Numbered from the stretch's first letter, positions 9,696 to 17,488 are shown. The stretch is DNA of 25,454 nt from Bacillota bacterium (GCA_023424235.1 JAFAEB010000416.1:1-25454); one strand, 5' to 3'. Notes: a model not told the origin generated them from the sequence alone. Numbers and translations are program-made.

Positions 9696-10421
9696 TTATA
9701 CCAAACCAAACCTTCTATTTCTATTATTGTAATACTCAATTGCTTTCAATAAATCAGCTACATCGAAATCTGGCCATAATACATCTGTAAAATAAAATTC
9801 TGTATAAGCTAATTGCCATAATAAAAAATTAGATATTCTCTGTTCTCCACTTGTTCGTATTAGTAAATCAGGATCTGGAATACCTTTTGTGTCTAGGTAA
9901 CTACTAAATACTGTTTCATCTATCTCATTTATATTTATTTTCTCTGTTTTTAAATCTCTTAAAATTTCTTTTACACCACGAAGAATCTCATCTCTACCTC
10001 CATAATTAAGTGCAACCTGGAAGTTTAGTCCTGTATTATCTTTTGATGCTTCTTCTAACTCAAGTATGCTTTTTTGTAAATCTTCTGGTAACTTACTAAT
10101 ATCACCCAATACACGTACTCTCATATTATTTTTACTACTAGTTTTTAAACAATCCTTCATATAACTTCGTAGTAATTTCATTAATGCATCCACTTCGTCA
10201 CTTGGACGATTCCAATTTTCAGTTGAAAATGCATATACTGTCAGGTATTTAATACCAATGCGATGGGCTTCCTCACAAATTTTCTCTACTGTTTTACTAC
10301 CTTGTGCATGGCCATAGTTTCTTGGCATAAATCTTTTCTTTGCCCATCTTCCATTTCCATCTAGAATAATTGCAACATGGGATGGAATTTTTAAACCATC
10401 ATTATTTATATAATCTCCCAT
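9696..10421 (-). CDS. uppS: Isoprenyl transferase (undecaprenyl diphosphate synthase, UppS)
   Basis: Cis-prenyltransferase that builds the C55 carrier lipid for peptidoglycan and other wall polymers; 241 residues. The catalytic loop VAIILDGNGRWAKKR contains Asp21 and the phosphate-binding GNGRW. AFSTENW, and the C-terminal RTSGEQRISNFLLWQ with AYTEFYF, are family hallmarks. Two in-frame ATGs lie five and four codons upstream (10436, 10433), but the GGAGG in ATGATGGAGGTCTCC is spaced for the ATG at 10421. uppS uses isoprenoid precursors from the MEP pathway, part of which (dxr, ispG) is encoded further along the same block. A hairpin upstream may terminate part of the frr transcripts. Confidence 0.96.
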   Translation of the reverse strand: MGDYINNDGLKIPSHVAIILDGNGRWAKKRFMPRNYGHAQGSKTVEKICEEAHRIGIKYLTVYAFSTENWNRPSDEVDALMKLLRSYMKDCLKTSSKNNMRVRVLGDISKLPEDLQKSILELEEASKDNTGLNFQVALNYGGRDEILRGVKEILRDLKTEKININEIDETVFSSYLDTKGIPDPDLLIRTSGEQRISNFLLWQLAYTEFYFTDVLWPDFDVADLLKAIEYYNNRNRRFGLV

Positions 10422-10445
10422 GGAGACCTCCATCATTATTATAAA

Positions 10446-10478
10446 CAGGACGTATTTTCATACTTAAAACACGTCCTG
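10446..10478 (-). terminator. Hairpin between frr and uppS
   Basis: Arms at 10446-10453 and 10471-10478 form 8 bp (CAGGACGT/ACGTCCTG), with four further A-T pairs after one mismatch and a 7-base loop. On the minus strand it is followed by UUUAUAAUAAU, a short imperfect U-run. It is probably a partial terminator or an RNA processing/stability element inside the operon. Confidence 0.5.
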
Positions 10479-10488
10479 CTCCATATTC

Positions 10489-11043
10489 TTATACTGTTAG
10501 AATTTCTTTTGATTTTGCTTCTGTTAATTTATCAATTTCAACGATAAATTTATCTGTAGCTTTTTGAATTGTATCTTCTAATACTTTAACTTCATCTTCA
10601 GATATTTCATTACTCTTATTTAATTTCTTTATTGCATCATTGGCATCTCTTCTTACATTACGAACAGCAACCTTTGCATTTTCTGATTTTTTCTTAACAT
10701 CTTTAACTAAATCTTTTCTTCTTTCTTCTGTTAACTCTGGAAATACAAGACGAATCACCTTACCATCATTGTTAGGAGTTAATCCTAAATCAGAAGCTAA
10801 GATAGCTTTTTCAATATCTTTAATTAATTTACTTTCCCATGGTTGAATTTGAATGATTCTTGGTTCTGGTACAGATATGTTCGCAACAGATTGAATTGGT
10901 GAAGGAGTACCATAGTAATCCACTCTTAATTTATCTAGTAAATGTGGATTAGCTCTACCTGCACGTATTGTAGAAAATTCCTCTTTCAGATTATCTAATG
11001 TTTTACTCATTTTACTTTCGTATGGTTGAATTCTTGAATCCAT
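10489..11043 (-). CDS. frr: Ribosome recycling factor
   Basis: Releases ribosomes from mRNA after termination, together with EF-G; 184 residues, the standard length. The sequence is typical throughout: LKEEFSTIRAGRANP at the start of the long helix, YYGTPSPIQSVANISVPEPR in the small beta domain, LTEERRKDLVKDVKKK in the helical bundle, and VEIDKLTEAKSKEIL at the C-terminus. The ATG at 11043 follows AGGAGGG by about 7 bases. pyrH lies upstream across a 101-base gap with no strong promoter, matching the near-universal pyrH-frr pairing. Confidence 0.98.
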   Translation of the reverse strand: MDSRIQPYESKMSKTLDNLKEEFSTIRAGRANPHLLDKLRVDYYGTPSPIQSVANISVPEPRIIQIQPWESKLIKDIEKAILASDLGLTPNNDGKVIRLVFPELTEERRKDLVKDVKKKSENAKVAVRNVRRDANDAIKKLNKSNEISEDEVKVLEDTIQKATDKFIVEIDKLTEAKSKEILTV

Positions 11044-11144
11044 TATTTTCCCTCCTAGTTATCAGCATGAGTCATCGCATAGATGCAATTCTCATCAATA
11101 ATATTATTTTATATTAACGCTTCTTTTGTAGTTGCGTATTCTCA

Positions 11145-11849
11145 CTAAACGATTACTTTTGTTCCTGTAAAAATGCCACTTACAGCATTAATGATACTAT
11201 TTTCTTCTTCTAATAAAAATACTAACATTGGCATTTTATTTTCCATACATAGAACAGTTGCAGACAAATCTACCACTTGAAGTTTTCGATCAAGTGCTTC
11301 TTGTAAACTAATTTCGTCAAATTTCTTAGCATCTTTGTTACTTCTAGGGTCACTGTCATAAACACCATCCACAGCTTTAGCCATTAGGATAATATCTGCA
11401 TCAAGTTCAATGGCACGAAGTACAACTCCAGTATCTGTAGAGAAGTATGGATGACCTGTTCCACCTGCTAAGAAGACAACCATTCCTTTTTTAAAGTATT
11501 TACTTGCTCGGTCCTTCGAGAATAATTTTGTCATACTTCCACATTCAAATGGTGTTAATATTTCTGTATTCATTCCAACATGTCTAAATATTTCAGATAC
11601 ATAAATGCAATTCATTACAGTGGCTAACATCCCAATTTGATCCGCTTTTGTTCTATCAATTGTCTCACTAGTTCTACCTCTCCAAAAATTCCCTCCGCCA
11701 ATCACGATACCTACTTCTACACCGTCATCAACTAATTTTTGGACTTGCTTTGCAACAGCAATACAGGTAGCTTCATCAAAGCCACTTTTCTTATCACCTG
11801 CAAGAGCCTCCCCACTTAATTTTAATAAGACTCTTTTATATCTATTCAT
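11145..11849 (-). CDS. pyrH: Uridylate kinase (UMP kinase)
   Basis: Bacterial UMP kinase of the amino-acid kinase fold, phosphorylating UMP to UDP and usually controlled by UTP and GTP; 234 residues. LLKLSGEALAG at 8-18 is the phosphate-binding start, GIVIGGGNFWRG the nucleotide/UMP loop, FLAGGTGHPYFSTDT the UMP-binding segment, and AKAVDGVYDSDP the ATP-binding region. The ATG at 11849 follows GGAGG by about 10 bases. In many Firmicutes rpsB-tsf precede pyrH; here a bactofilin and a polysaccharide deacetylase do. Confidence 0.98.
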   Translation of the reverse strand: MNRYKRVLLKLSGEALAGDKKSGFDEATCIAVAKQVQKLVDDGVEVGIVIGGGNFWRGRTSETIDRTKADQIGMLATVMNCIYVSEIFRHVGMNTEILTPFECGSMTKLFSKDRASKYFKKGMVVFLAGGTGHPYFSTDTGVVLRAIELDADIILMAKAVDGVYDSDPRSNKDAKKFDEISLQEALDRKLQVVDLSATVLCMENKMPMLVFLLEEENSIINAVSGIFTGTKVIV

Positions 11850-11866
11850 GTTTTAAGGACCTCCAT

Positions 11867-12661
11867 TTATTCAAATATATTATCAATATTAACAGACGCA
11901 TAGGATAATGAGCAAAAACCTTCAATGACCGCACCATTATTAATTTGTATGGATTGTGCCTTAATATTTCCTTTTACAACTGCTGATGAATCTAAGATTA
12001 CTGGACCACTTACATCAATATCGCCTTTTACCGCTCCAGCTATCATACCACTAGATGCAGCAACATCACCTATAACAACTGTTCCATGACCTATTGTTAC
12101 AGCACCTTCACTGTTTATTGAACCAACTAGTCTCTTTGAATTAACGGTTACCTCTGATGCCATACAGTTACCAGTTACAGTTCCTACAATATCTAATTTT
12201 CCTAAACATTCTACATCACCTTTTATTGTACCGTATACATAAAGGGAACAGTCAGAGTTAATACTACCATTAATTACAGTACCTTTTGTAATAATAGTAA
12301 CTTGCTCTTTGTCTTCTTCATTCCTAGCTTCTACTACATTTTGATCCATACTTTTTTCTTCCTTTGCTTCTAGGATTTCATCATTGGATTCTTTTATGGC
12401 AAAATTATCTACTACTACCATGGAGTCATCCATAGTATTCGAATCTTGCTCCTCTTGATTTAGAATCGCGTCTAAAATATCAAGATCTAAATTATCCTCT
12501 AAATTGTCAATCATTTCTTCTGTTATTGCAATATCAGAATCCGCGTCACTAGATGCTTCAACAAGAGTATTTACAACTTCTTCGTCATCTAATATTTCAT
12601 CAGGTAACAATTCGTTTACTGCTTGTGATAAATCATCTTTAAAATCTTTAAAAAAACCCAT
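11867..12661 (-). CDS. Bactofilin (polymer-forming cytoskeletal protein)
   Basis: 264 residues in two parts. The first 120 or so are acidic and low complexity (LLPDEILDDEEVV and several D/E runs), apart from a short amphipathic start MGFFKDFKDDLSQAVNEL that could touch membrane or partners. From about residue 123 to the end is a bactofilin domain: repeated short beta rungs such as GTVINGSINSD, GTIKGDVECLG, GTVTGNC and GAVKGDIDVSG, which fold into a right-handed beta helix and polymerise. Bactofilins scaffold cell-wall enzymes, so linkage to a deacetylase and uppS is sensible. The frame has an earlier ATG two codons upstream, but AGGAGG abuts it directly, so the ATG at 12661 is preferred. The long acidic N-terminal region is unusual, since most bactofilins have short tails. 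Confidence 0.85.
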   Translation of the reverse strand: MGFFKDFKDDLSQAVNELLPDEILDDEEVVNTLVEASSDADSDIAITEEMIDNLEDNLDLDILDAILNQEEQDSNTMDDSMVVVDNFAIKESNDEILEAKEEKSMDQNVVEARNEEDKEQVTIITKGTVINGSINSDCSLYVYGTIKGDVECLGKLDIVGTVTGNCMASEVTVNSKRLVGSINSEGAVTIGHGTVVIGDVAASSGMIAGAVKGDIDVSGPVILDSSAVVKGNIKAQSIQINNGAVIEGFCSLSYASVNIDNIFE

Positions 12662-12683
12662 AATCATCCTCCTTAGTTGAAAT

Positions 12684-13865
12684 TTATTGTAACGTATTTG
12701 CTTTTATTTGTTGTATTGGTTTTACGCTATTATCTAGTGGTAGTATTTCTATACCATGTTCAATTAAGGTTTTTAGAATATCTTCCACTGATTCGATAGT
12801 AGCTTGTTTTAAATCTGTATCATGTAATAAAACAATCGAACGTTTATGTACTTTTATACCATTTATTACACTTAAATAGGAATCTTTTTTCGTAATAGCC
12901 TCACTGGTTCCATCACCATTAACAACATTCCAATCAAAGTATGTTACATTCTTTTCGTTTAGATATTCAATAAACATAGATATTTTCTCTTTTGCTATTG
13001 AATTTGCACTACCACCTGGAAAACGATAGATATTTGTTAAGTACCCAGTAGTATCATATAATAAGTCCCTAAGCTTTGTAAAGTCTTTATCAAAATTTTC
13101 CAACGACTTATATATATTAGTATAGTCATGGGAATAGGAATGTATACCTAAGGCGTGCCCTTCGTCTACAATTCTCTTGTACATTTCTAATGAATGTTTA
13201 TCTGTTTTTCCAATTACAAAAAATGTTACTTTTACATTATACTCATTTAATAAATCTAATAGATCACTCGTATACTTACTTGGGCCATCATCAAAGGTTA
13301 AGTAGACTTGCTTATTTGAGGATAAATTAGTGGTATTACTTACTTTATCATCAATTGATTCATCCAAATCCACTTGATTTCTATCCTCTTTATCATCTAA
13401 CTCTACTATGGTACTACTTTCGTCCATAATTGCACTTATACTTTCGTTAGTCTCACTATCTACTTCTTCCTCAGTTGCTTTTGGCTCCTCCTTAGAAAAA
13501 AGGGTTGGGGACTCTTCTATCTGTTCCTTAGTATCTTCACGAATCACTTCTTTCGGATTCACATCTTTACTATTATACATTGTCCCATCAATTTCTTCAA
13601 GTGTACTATTACTATTCTCTGTTATAGTCCCTACACTACCTAGTGTGTCATAGTCATTATAGAATGTGGCACCAATATAACCACTTTTTAAATTATTAAC
13701 TTCATTTTGTAAAGCATAAACTTTTACAAATAAAATGATACACAGTATTGTAGGAACCACTGCCATAAAGCATACAAATCCGATTATAAATGCTTTTATA
13801 CGCTTAACACGCTGGCTTCGAACTTTAAGAGAATTCTCGATGACTGCTTGCTTATATGAATCCAA
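12684..13865 (-). CDS. Membrane-anchored polysaccharide deacetylase (NodB domain)
   Basis: 393 residues. A cytoplasmic basic N-terminus and one membrane helix (about 24-50) lead to a short coiled-coil stretch and a long Glu/Asp/Ser-rich linker (about 80-180). The extracellular NodB domain spans about 185-375. Motifs of carbohydrate esterase family 4 are present: TFDDGPS at 190-196 (catalytic base and metal Asp), HSYSHDY at 242-248 (metal His pair), RFPGGS at 281-286, DWNV at 311-314, and LLHD at 346-349. It probably removes acetyl groups from peptidoglycan or another wall glycan. The start is a TTG, supported by AAAGGAG 8 bases upstream and no other start before residue 34. It heads the block; bactofilin follows after 22 bases. 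No convincing -35/-10 pair was found in the 117-base upstream gap. Confidence 0.88.
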   Translation of the reverse strand: MDSYKQAVIENSLKVRSQRVKRIKAFIIGFVCFMAVVPTILCIILFVKVYALQNEVNNLKSGYIGATFYNDYDTLGSVGTITENSNSTLEEIDGTMYNSKDVNPKEVIREDTKEQIEESPTLFSKEEPKATEEEVDSETNESISAIMDESSTIVELDDKEDRNQVDLDESIDDKVSNTTNLSSNKQVYLTFDDGPSKYTSDLLDLLNEYNVKVTFFVIGKTDKHSLEMYKRIVDEGHALGIHSYSHDYTNIYKSLENFDKDFTKLRDLLYDTTGYLTNIYRFPGGSANSIAKEKISMFIEYLNEKNVTYFDWNVVNGDGTSEAITKKDSYLSVINGIKVHKRSIVLLHDTDLKQATIESVEDILKTLIEHGIEILPLDNSVKPIQQIKANTLQ

Positions 13866-13982
13866 CTTATTTCTCCTTTATTTATGCTCTATCCATTATT
13901 TTAACATAAAAAACGAGAAATTTATATAGAAAATAATTAAAATCATATAGGAAAAATGTTTTAGGTAATGTTTATTTTTAAC

Positions 13983-14939
13983 TTAAAATTCATTTTTTAA
14001 GCTTCTAGTAAATAACTCATATAAAGTAGTTTTAGCATCCTTATTTTGATACAGAACTTCGTACACACTATTACAGATTGGCAATTCTACCTTATACTTT
14101 TCTTCTAAATCCATTAATGCTTTTACTGTATAATATCCCTCTGCTAAATCATGATAGGAAGTACCCTTAATAAATAATTCACCAAATCTTCTGTTATGAC
14201 TAAACTCCGAGAAAACAGTTGCCTCATAATCTCCTAAATGGCATAAACCATAAGCAGATAATTCATTTCCACCCATAGCATGAATAAGTCTTGCAATTTC
14301 TCTAGTTCCCCTAGACATTAAAGCACCTTTTAAAGTAGATAAATTTAATCCATCAAGCATCCCTGCAGCCACACCAATCACATTTTTTGCAGCTGCTCCT
14401 ATCTCATTTCCGACTAAATCCCTGCCATAGTAAAAACGAATTAAATCACTAGAAAATGATTGAATTAATAAATCTTTAACAGTATCATCCTCACTATCAA
14501 TAACCATACAATTCGGGATTTCTTTTACAAATTCCTGAACATGTCCAGGTCCAAGCCATACAGCCACTTTAGAGGAAATATGAATATTAGCTTTAACAAT
14601 CTCAGATAACCTTCTACCTGTTGCAATCTCAATACCCTTCATGCAAAGAACAAATATTTTATTCCTTAACTGATATGATTTTAGTTCCTCCATTAATCTA
14701 CTTAAGCCTTGGGAATTTATAGAGATAACAACAATTTCTGATTGAACTACAGCATCAAGATTACTAGTTACCTCAACTTTTTCACCAAGGGTAAGTAATC
14801 CATTACTTCTATTATCTATAAATTCAAGCAATTTATTTGAGCCAGCTCTACCATACAATGTAACACCATGACCAATTTTATCTAAATACCATGCTATAAA
14901 CGATCCCCATCTTCCTGGACCAATTACTGTTATTTTCAT
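13983..14939 (-). CDS. NAD(P)-dependent glycerol-3-phosphate dehydrogenase, divergent GpsA-like
   Basis: 318 residues. The Rossmann start ITVIGPGRWGS (GPGRWGS at 7-13) has proline and arginine where GpsA usually has GAGxWG. The GpsA pattern continues with CMKGIE (K101), GAAAKNVIGVAAGMLDGL (K185) and SRGTREIARLIHAMGG. The C-terminal signature, normally GLGDLxLTC followed by SRN, is altered to LGDYEATV (D237) and SHN (247-249). The presumed catalytic lysines and aspartate remain, so it is probably an active dehydrogenase making sn-glycerol 3-phosphate for lipids, but the altered signature could mean a related substrate. AAGGAG lies 7 bases before the ATG. A TATAGT at 14982-14987 could be its -10, though no good -35 accompanies it. 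It appears to be a single-gene unit. Confidence 0.8.
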   Translation of the reverse strand: MKITVIGPGRWGSFIAWYLDKIGHGVTLYGRAGSNKLLEFIDNRSNGLLTLGEKVEVTSNLDAVVQSEIVVISINSQGLSRLMEELKSYQLRNKIFVLCMKGIEIATGRRLSEIVKANIHISSKVAVWLGPGHVQEFVKEIPNCMVIDSEDDTVKDLLIQSFSSDLIRFYYGRDLVGNEIGAAAKNVIGVAAGMLDGLNLSTLKGALMSRGTREIARLIHAMGGNELSAYGLCHLGDYEATVFSEFSHNRRFGELFIKGTSYHDLAEGYYTVKALMDLEEKYKVELPICNSVYEVLYQNKDAKTTLYELFTRSLKNEF

Positions 14940-15030
14940 ATTATTTTTCTCCTTCTTTAGAATAAAATCTAGTTCAGGTTTACTATATCCTTGTTAATTA
15001 TATATAAAACCTAAAAAAATGCAATAATAA

Positions 15031-15067
15031 AAACCTTAAAAAAAGATAAAATCTTAATTTAAGGTTT
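15031..15067 (-). terminator. Terminator of the cobalamin uptake operon
   Basis: Perfect 10-bp inverted repeat (AAACCTTAAA at 15031-15040, TTTAAGGTTT at 15058-15067) with a small inner hairpin. On the minus strand it is followed by UUAUUAUUGC and a later U-run. It can also form on the plus strand. Confidence 0.65.
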
Positions 15068-15087
15068 CTTTCTAACAATATTATATG

Positions 15088-15215
15088 CTATTTATAATAT
15101 CAGCTAACAGCTGTATTTATCCAATCATAGCAGATTATATTTACGATGAGCAGATGGTATTTCGTGCTTTATATGCTATTTATAATTCCGACTAACAAAT
15201 GGTATTTCTTCCATT
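15088..15215 (-). repeat. Three decayed tandem copies of a 44-45 base unit
   Basis: The 3' end of the adenosyltransferase-like gene is repeated downstream. The segment TTATATGCTATTTATAAT occurs at about 15168-15185 and again at about 15081-15098. The GGTATTTC-type element occurs at 15201, 15156 and (as TGTATTTA) 15112, giving spacings of 45 and 44 bases. Read in the gene's frame past its stop, copy 2 encodes HEIPSAHRKYN, clearly related to EEIPFVSRNYK at the protein's C-terminus. Confidence 0.7.
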
Positions 15216-15700
15216 TTCTCTAACTGATTCAAGTAGAGTGCAAGGGAGAAATAATAACCAGATAACAAATTGCAGAAATCAATTAAATCAGTACTTACTT
15301 CTTTTCCAGTTTCCATATAACGATACAAGAGTCGCACTAATTCCTTACCTTCTGTTCTAAGAATATGTGCAATACAAGCACTCTCGCTACCATGTGGTAG
15401 TACAAATCCTGTAGAATTTGTTTTACTTTGTAAACAGTCAATTTCATGTTTAAGCCACAAAACTTCATCTAGCGTAATGGAACAAAAGGTTCTAAGAGAA
15501 GGATTTACATGGTATACAAGCTCGCCAACTTTTAATAGTGACTGAGCAACTTCATCATATTTCTTAGCTTTTACCATGGCATATAATAAACCTGTTCTAC
15601 TACATATTTTATCAGTTAATATTTCAAAATCGCAACGATAATCATTACCTTTGTCAGATAAAAAAGGATAGGCTTCATAAGGACTTTTATAAACCACCAT
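15176..15700 (-). CDS. Cobalamin adenosyltransferase-like protein
   Basis: 174 residues. The second half matches the PduO/EutT-type cobalamin adenosyltransferase fold (PF01923): GFVLPHGSESA at 98-108, then HILRTEGKELVRLL and LIDFCNLLSGYYFSLALYL, corresponding to the family's FVLPGGS, ARTxxRxxER and NxLSDYLF elements. Such enzymes move adenosyl from ATP to cob(I)alamin. The N-terminal TRxGDxGxT phosphate-binding stretch of PduO is not visible; only FEILTDKICSRTGLLYAMV resembles the following GxxDELNxxxGxA segment. It may be an EutT-like variant or a corrinoid-binding relative. The ATG overlaps the end of btuD by 14 bases, with GGGAGGAG upstream, so it is the last gene of a riboswitch-controlled B12 uptake operon. 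The gene 3' end is tandemly repeated downstream. Confidence 0.75.
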   Translation of the reverse strand: MVVYKSPYEAYPFLSDKGNDYRCDFEILTDKICSRTGLLYAMVKAKKYDEVAQSLLKVGELVYHVNPSLRTFCSITLDEVLWLKHEIDCLQSKTNSTGFVLPHGSESACIAHILRTEGKELVRLLYRYMETGKEVSTDLIDFCNLLSGYYFSLALYLNQLEKMEEIPFVSRNYK

Positions 15701-16463
15701 TAATCTCCTCCCATTTTCTTAAATGTTTTAACATATAACGACTAATATCCATATCAAAAACGGCTTTTAATAAATCCTTTGTTATAACTTCATTTACATC
15801 ACCTTCTGCTAGCACTCTACCCTCTTTTAAGACTACTACATAGTCGCCAAATTGAATCGCTTGGTTAATATCATGAAGTACACCTACAGCCATATGGTTA
15901 CTCTCTTTACTCCATTCTTTTACATATTGAAGAAGCTCAGCTTGATATTTTAGGTCTAAATGATTAGTAGGTTCATCTAGTAAAATTAAAGTTGGGCATT
16001 GAGCTAAGGCTCTAGCATAAAAAACACGTTGTAGTTGTCCACCTGACAGTTTTAATACACTATTTTGTTCCATACCCTTAAGGCCAGCTATTTCTATAGC
16101 ATTTTTCACAATTTCTTTATCTTCGTTCTTTAATTGTTTAAATAGACCAGATTTTTGATGAGAATATCGCCCCATCATAACAGTTTGCTCTATGGTATAA
16201 TCAAAATCAACATAAGAAAACTGACTCATTAAGGCGATCCGTTTCCCCTTTTCCTTAACAGATAATCCTTTTAAAACCTCGTTGTTTAGAAGGATTTCAC
16301 CCTCATAAGGTAAGATACCTGCAATGGTTCGTAAAAGAGTAGTTTTTCCACATCCATTCGGTCCAATAATAATTAGGTTCTTACCAGTTGGAACATGAAA
16401 ACTAATATTATGTAGTATCTCAACTTCTCCATAGGATGCAGATAGATTTCTTACTTCTAACAT
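15687..16463 (-). CDS. btuD: Vitamin B12 ABC transporter, ATP-binding protein
   Basis: 258-residue ATPase of the BtuD/FecE class. Walker A GPNGCGKTT at 34-42, Q-loop Q81, signature LSGGQ at 139-143, Walker B LILLDEP at 159-165 with the D-loop NHLD after it, and the switch histidine in VLHDINQA. It powers the BtuC-like permease encoded just upstream. The sequence alone would fit iron-siderophore uptake equally well. The cobalamin assignment rests on the riboswitch at the operon head and the adenosyltransferase-like gene that overlaps its end. Its start overlaps the permease stop by 7 bases. Confidence 0.9.
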   Translation of the reverse strand: MLEVRNLSASYGEVEILHNISFHVPTGKNLIIIGPNGCGKTTLLRTIAGILPYEGEILLNNEVLKGLSVKEKGKRIALMSQFSYVDFDYTIEQTVMMGRYSHQKSGLFKQLKNEDKEIVKNAIEIAGLKGMEQNSVLKLSGGQLQRVFYARALAQCPTLILLDEPTNHLDLKYQAELLQYVKEWSKESNHMAVGVLHDINQAIQFGDYVVVLKEGRVLAEGDVNEVITKDLLKAVFDMDISRYMLKHLRKWEEINGGL

Positions 16464-17488
16464 GTTTTAGTACCTCTCTTACGAAAATAGATATAAGCAA
16501 AAAATGGAGCACCAATAAGTGCAGTAATCGCACCTACGGGTAATTCTAATGGTGATAATATGGTTCTTGCTGTAGTATCCGCAATTGCCATAAAAGCTCC
16601 TCCAATAAGTGCTGAACAAGGAATTAGGTATTTATGATTAGGACCAAATAGTTTTCTAACCATATGTGGTGCAATTAAATCAACAAAACCGATAATACCT
16701 GTAAAACTAACTGCAGTTCCTGTAAGTATAGTTGATAAAATTAGTAATCTTAACTTCACTTTTTTGGTATCTACGCCTATGGCATATGCCGTTTCCTCCC
16801 CAAAAGTTAAGATGTCCATTTCCTTTGCATAAGCTAAAATTATTATACTTAAAAGTATAGTCACAGGTACAATGATGCCTGCATGTTTCCAACCTCTAGA
16901 AGAAAAACTACCCATCTGCCAATACACTAATTGCTGAATATTCTCTCTTCTTAAAGCACTAATTAAAGTTAATAAAGCATTAACAAAAAGACTTAATACC
17001 ATACCGATTAATATTATGGTAGGATTGTGAAGACCTGTATCGAAACGATTTGCTAAATATACAGCTAGTAATACGGTTCCAAGCCCAAATACAAAACCTA
17101 CAATAGGCATTGCTAAATAACTAGAAAAAGGCAAACTAATTATTCCAGTTATTATTAGTGATGCACCTAATGAAGCACCACTTGAAACACCTAAGGTGTA
17201 ACTAGATGCTAGAGGATTTCTTAAAATACTTTGCATAACACTACCACTTACTGCCAGTGCTGCTCCAACAAAAAAGGAACAAATGGCTCTTGGAATACGA
17301 ATATCCCATAAAATTGATATTGTAACATTATTAAAGTTTTCAACTAAAATAGGTATGTGAAATAACTTTAATCCAAATACCTTAAGCACATCCAAAGGTG
17401 ATAAAGAAACACTTCGAATACATATCGCACTAATTAAAGATATCATGCATGCTACGATTACAATTAACAACTTATTTTTATTCTTCAT
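16457..17488 (-). CDS. btuC: Vitamin B12 ABC transporter, permease
   Basis: 343-residue FecCD/BtuC-family membrane protein with about nine to ten hydrophobic helices. Typical segments are IRIPRAICSFFVGAALAVSGSVMQ (about residues 63-86), NPLASSYTLGVSSGASLGA and the coupling region GFVDLIAPHMVRKLFGPNHK with LPVGAITALIGAPFF near the C-terminus. It forms a homodimer in known BtuCD-type importers; only one permease gene is in this operon, consistent with that. The ATG at 17488 has only a modest AGGA site about 11 bases upstream. It lies 37 bases after the binding protein gene. Confidence 0.9.
   Translation of the reverse strand: MKNKNKLLIVIVACMISLISAICIRSVSLSPLDVLKVFGLKLFHIPILVENFNNVTISILWDIRIPRAICSFFVGAALAVSGSVMQSILRNPLASSYTLGVSSGASLGASLIITGIISLPFSSYLAMPIVGFVFGLGTVLLAVYLANRFDTGLHNPTIILIGMVLSLFVNALLTLISALRRENIQQLVYWQMGSFSSRGWKHAGIIVPVTILLSIIILAYAKEMDILTFGEETAYAIGVDTKKVKLRLLILSTILTGTAVSFTGIIGFVDLIAPHMVRKLFGPNHKYLIPCSALIGGAFMAIADTTARTILSPLELPVGAITALIGAPFFAYIYFRKRGTKTC

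Noticed and set aside
13866..13982. Promoter for the deacetylase-led operon
   Set aside because: TTAAAAT-like -10 candidates exist, but none has a reasonable -35 at 16-18 bases; the AT-rich gap makes chance matches likely.
15100..15112. CAGCTAACAGCTG palindrome as another DtxR-like operator
   Set aside because: It lies inside the decayed tandem repeat, lacks the TTAGCA/TGCTAA half-sites, and no gene starts next to it.
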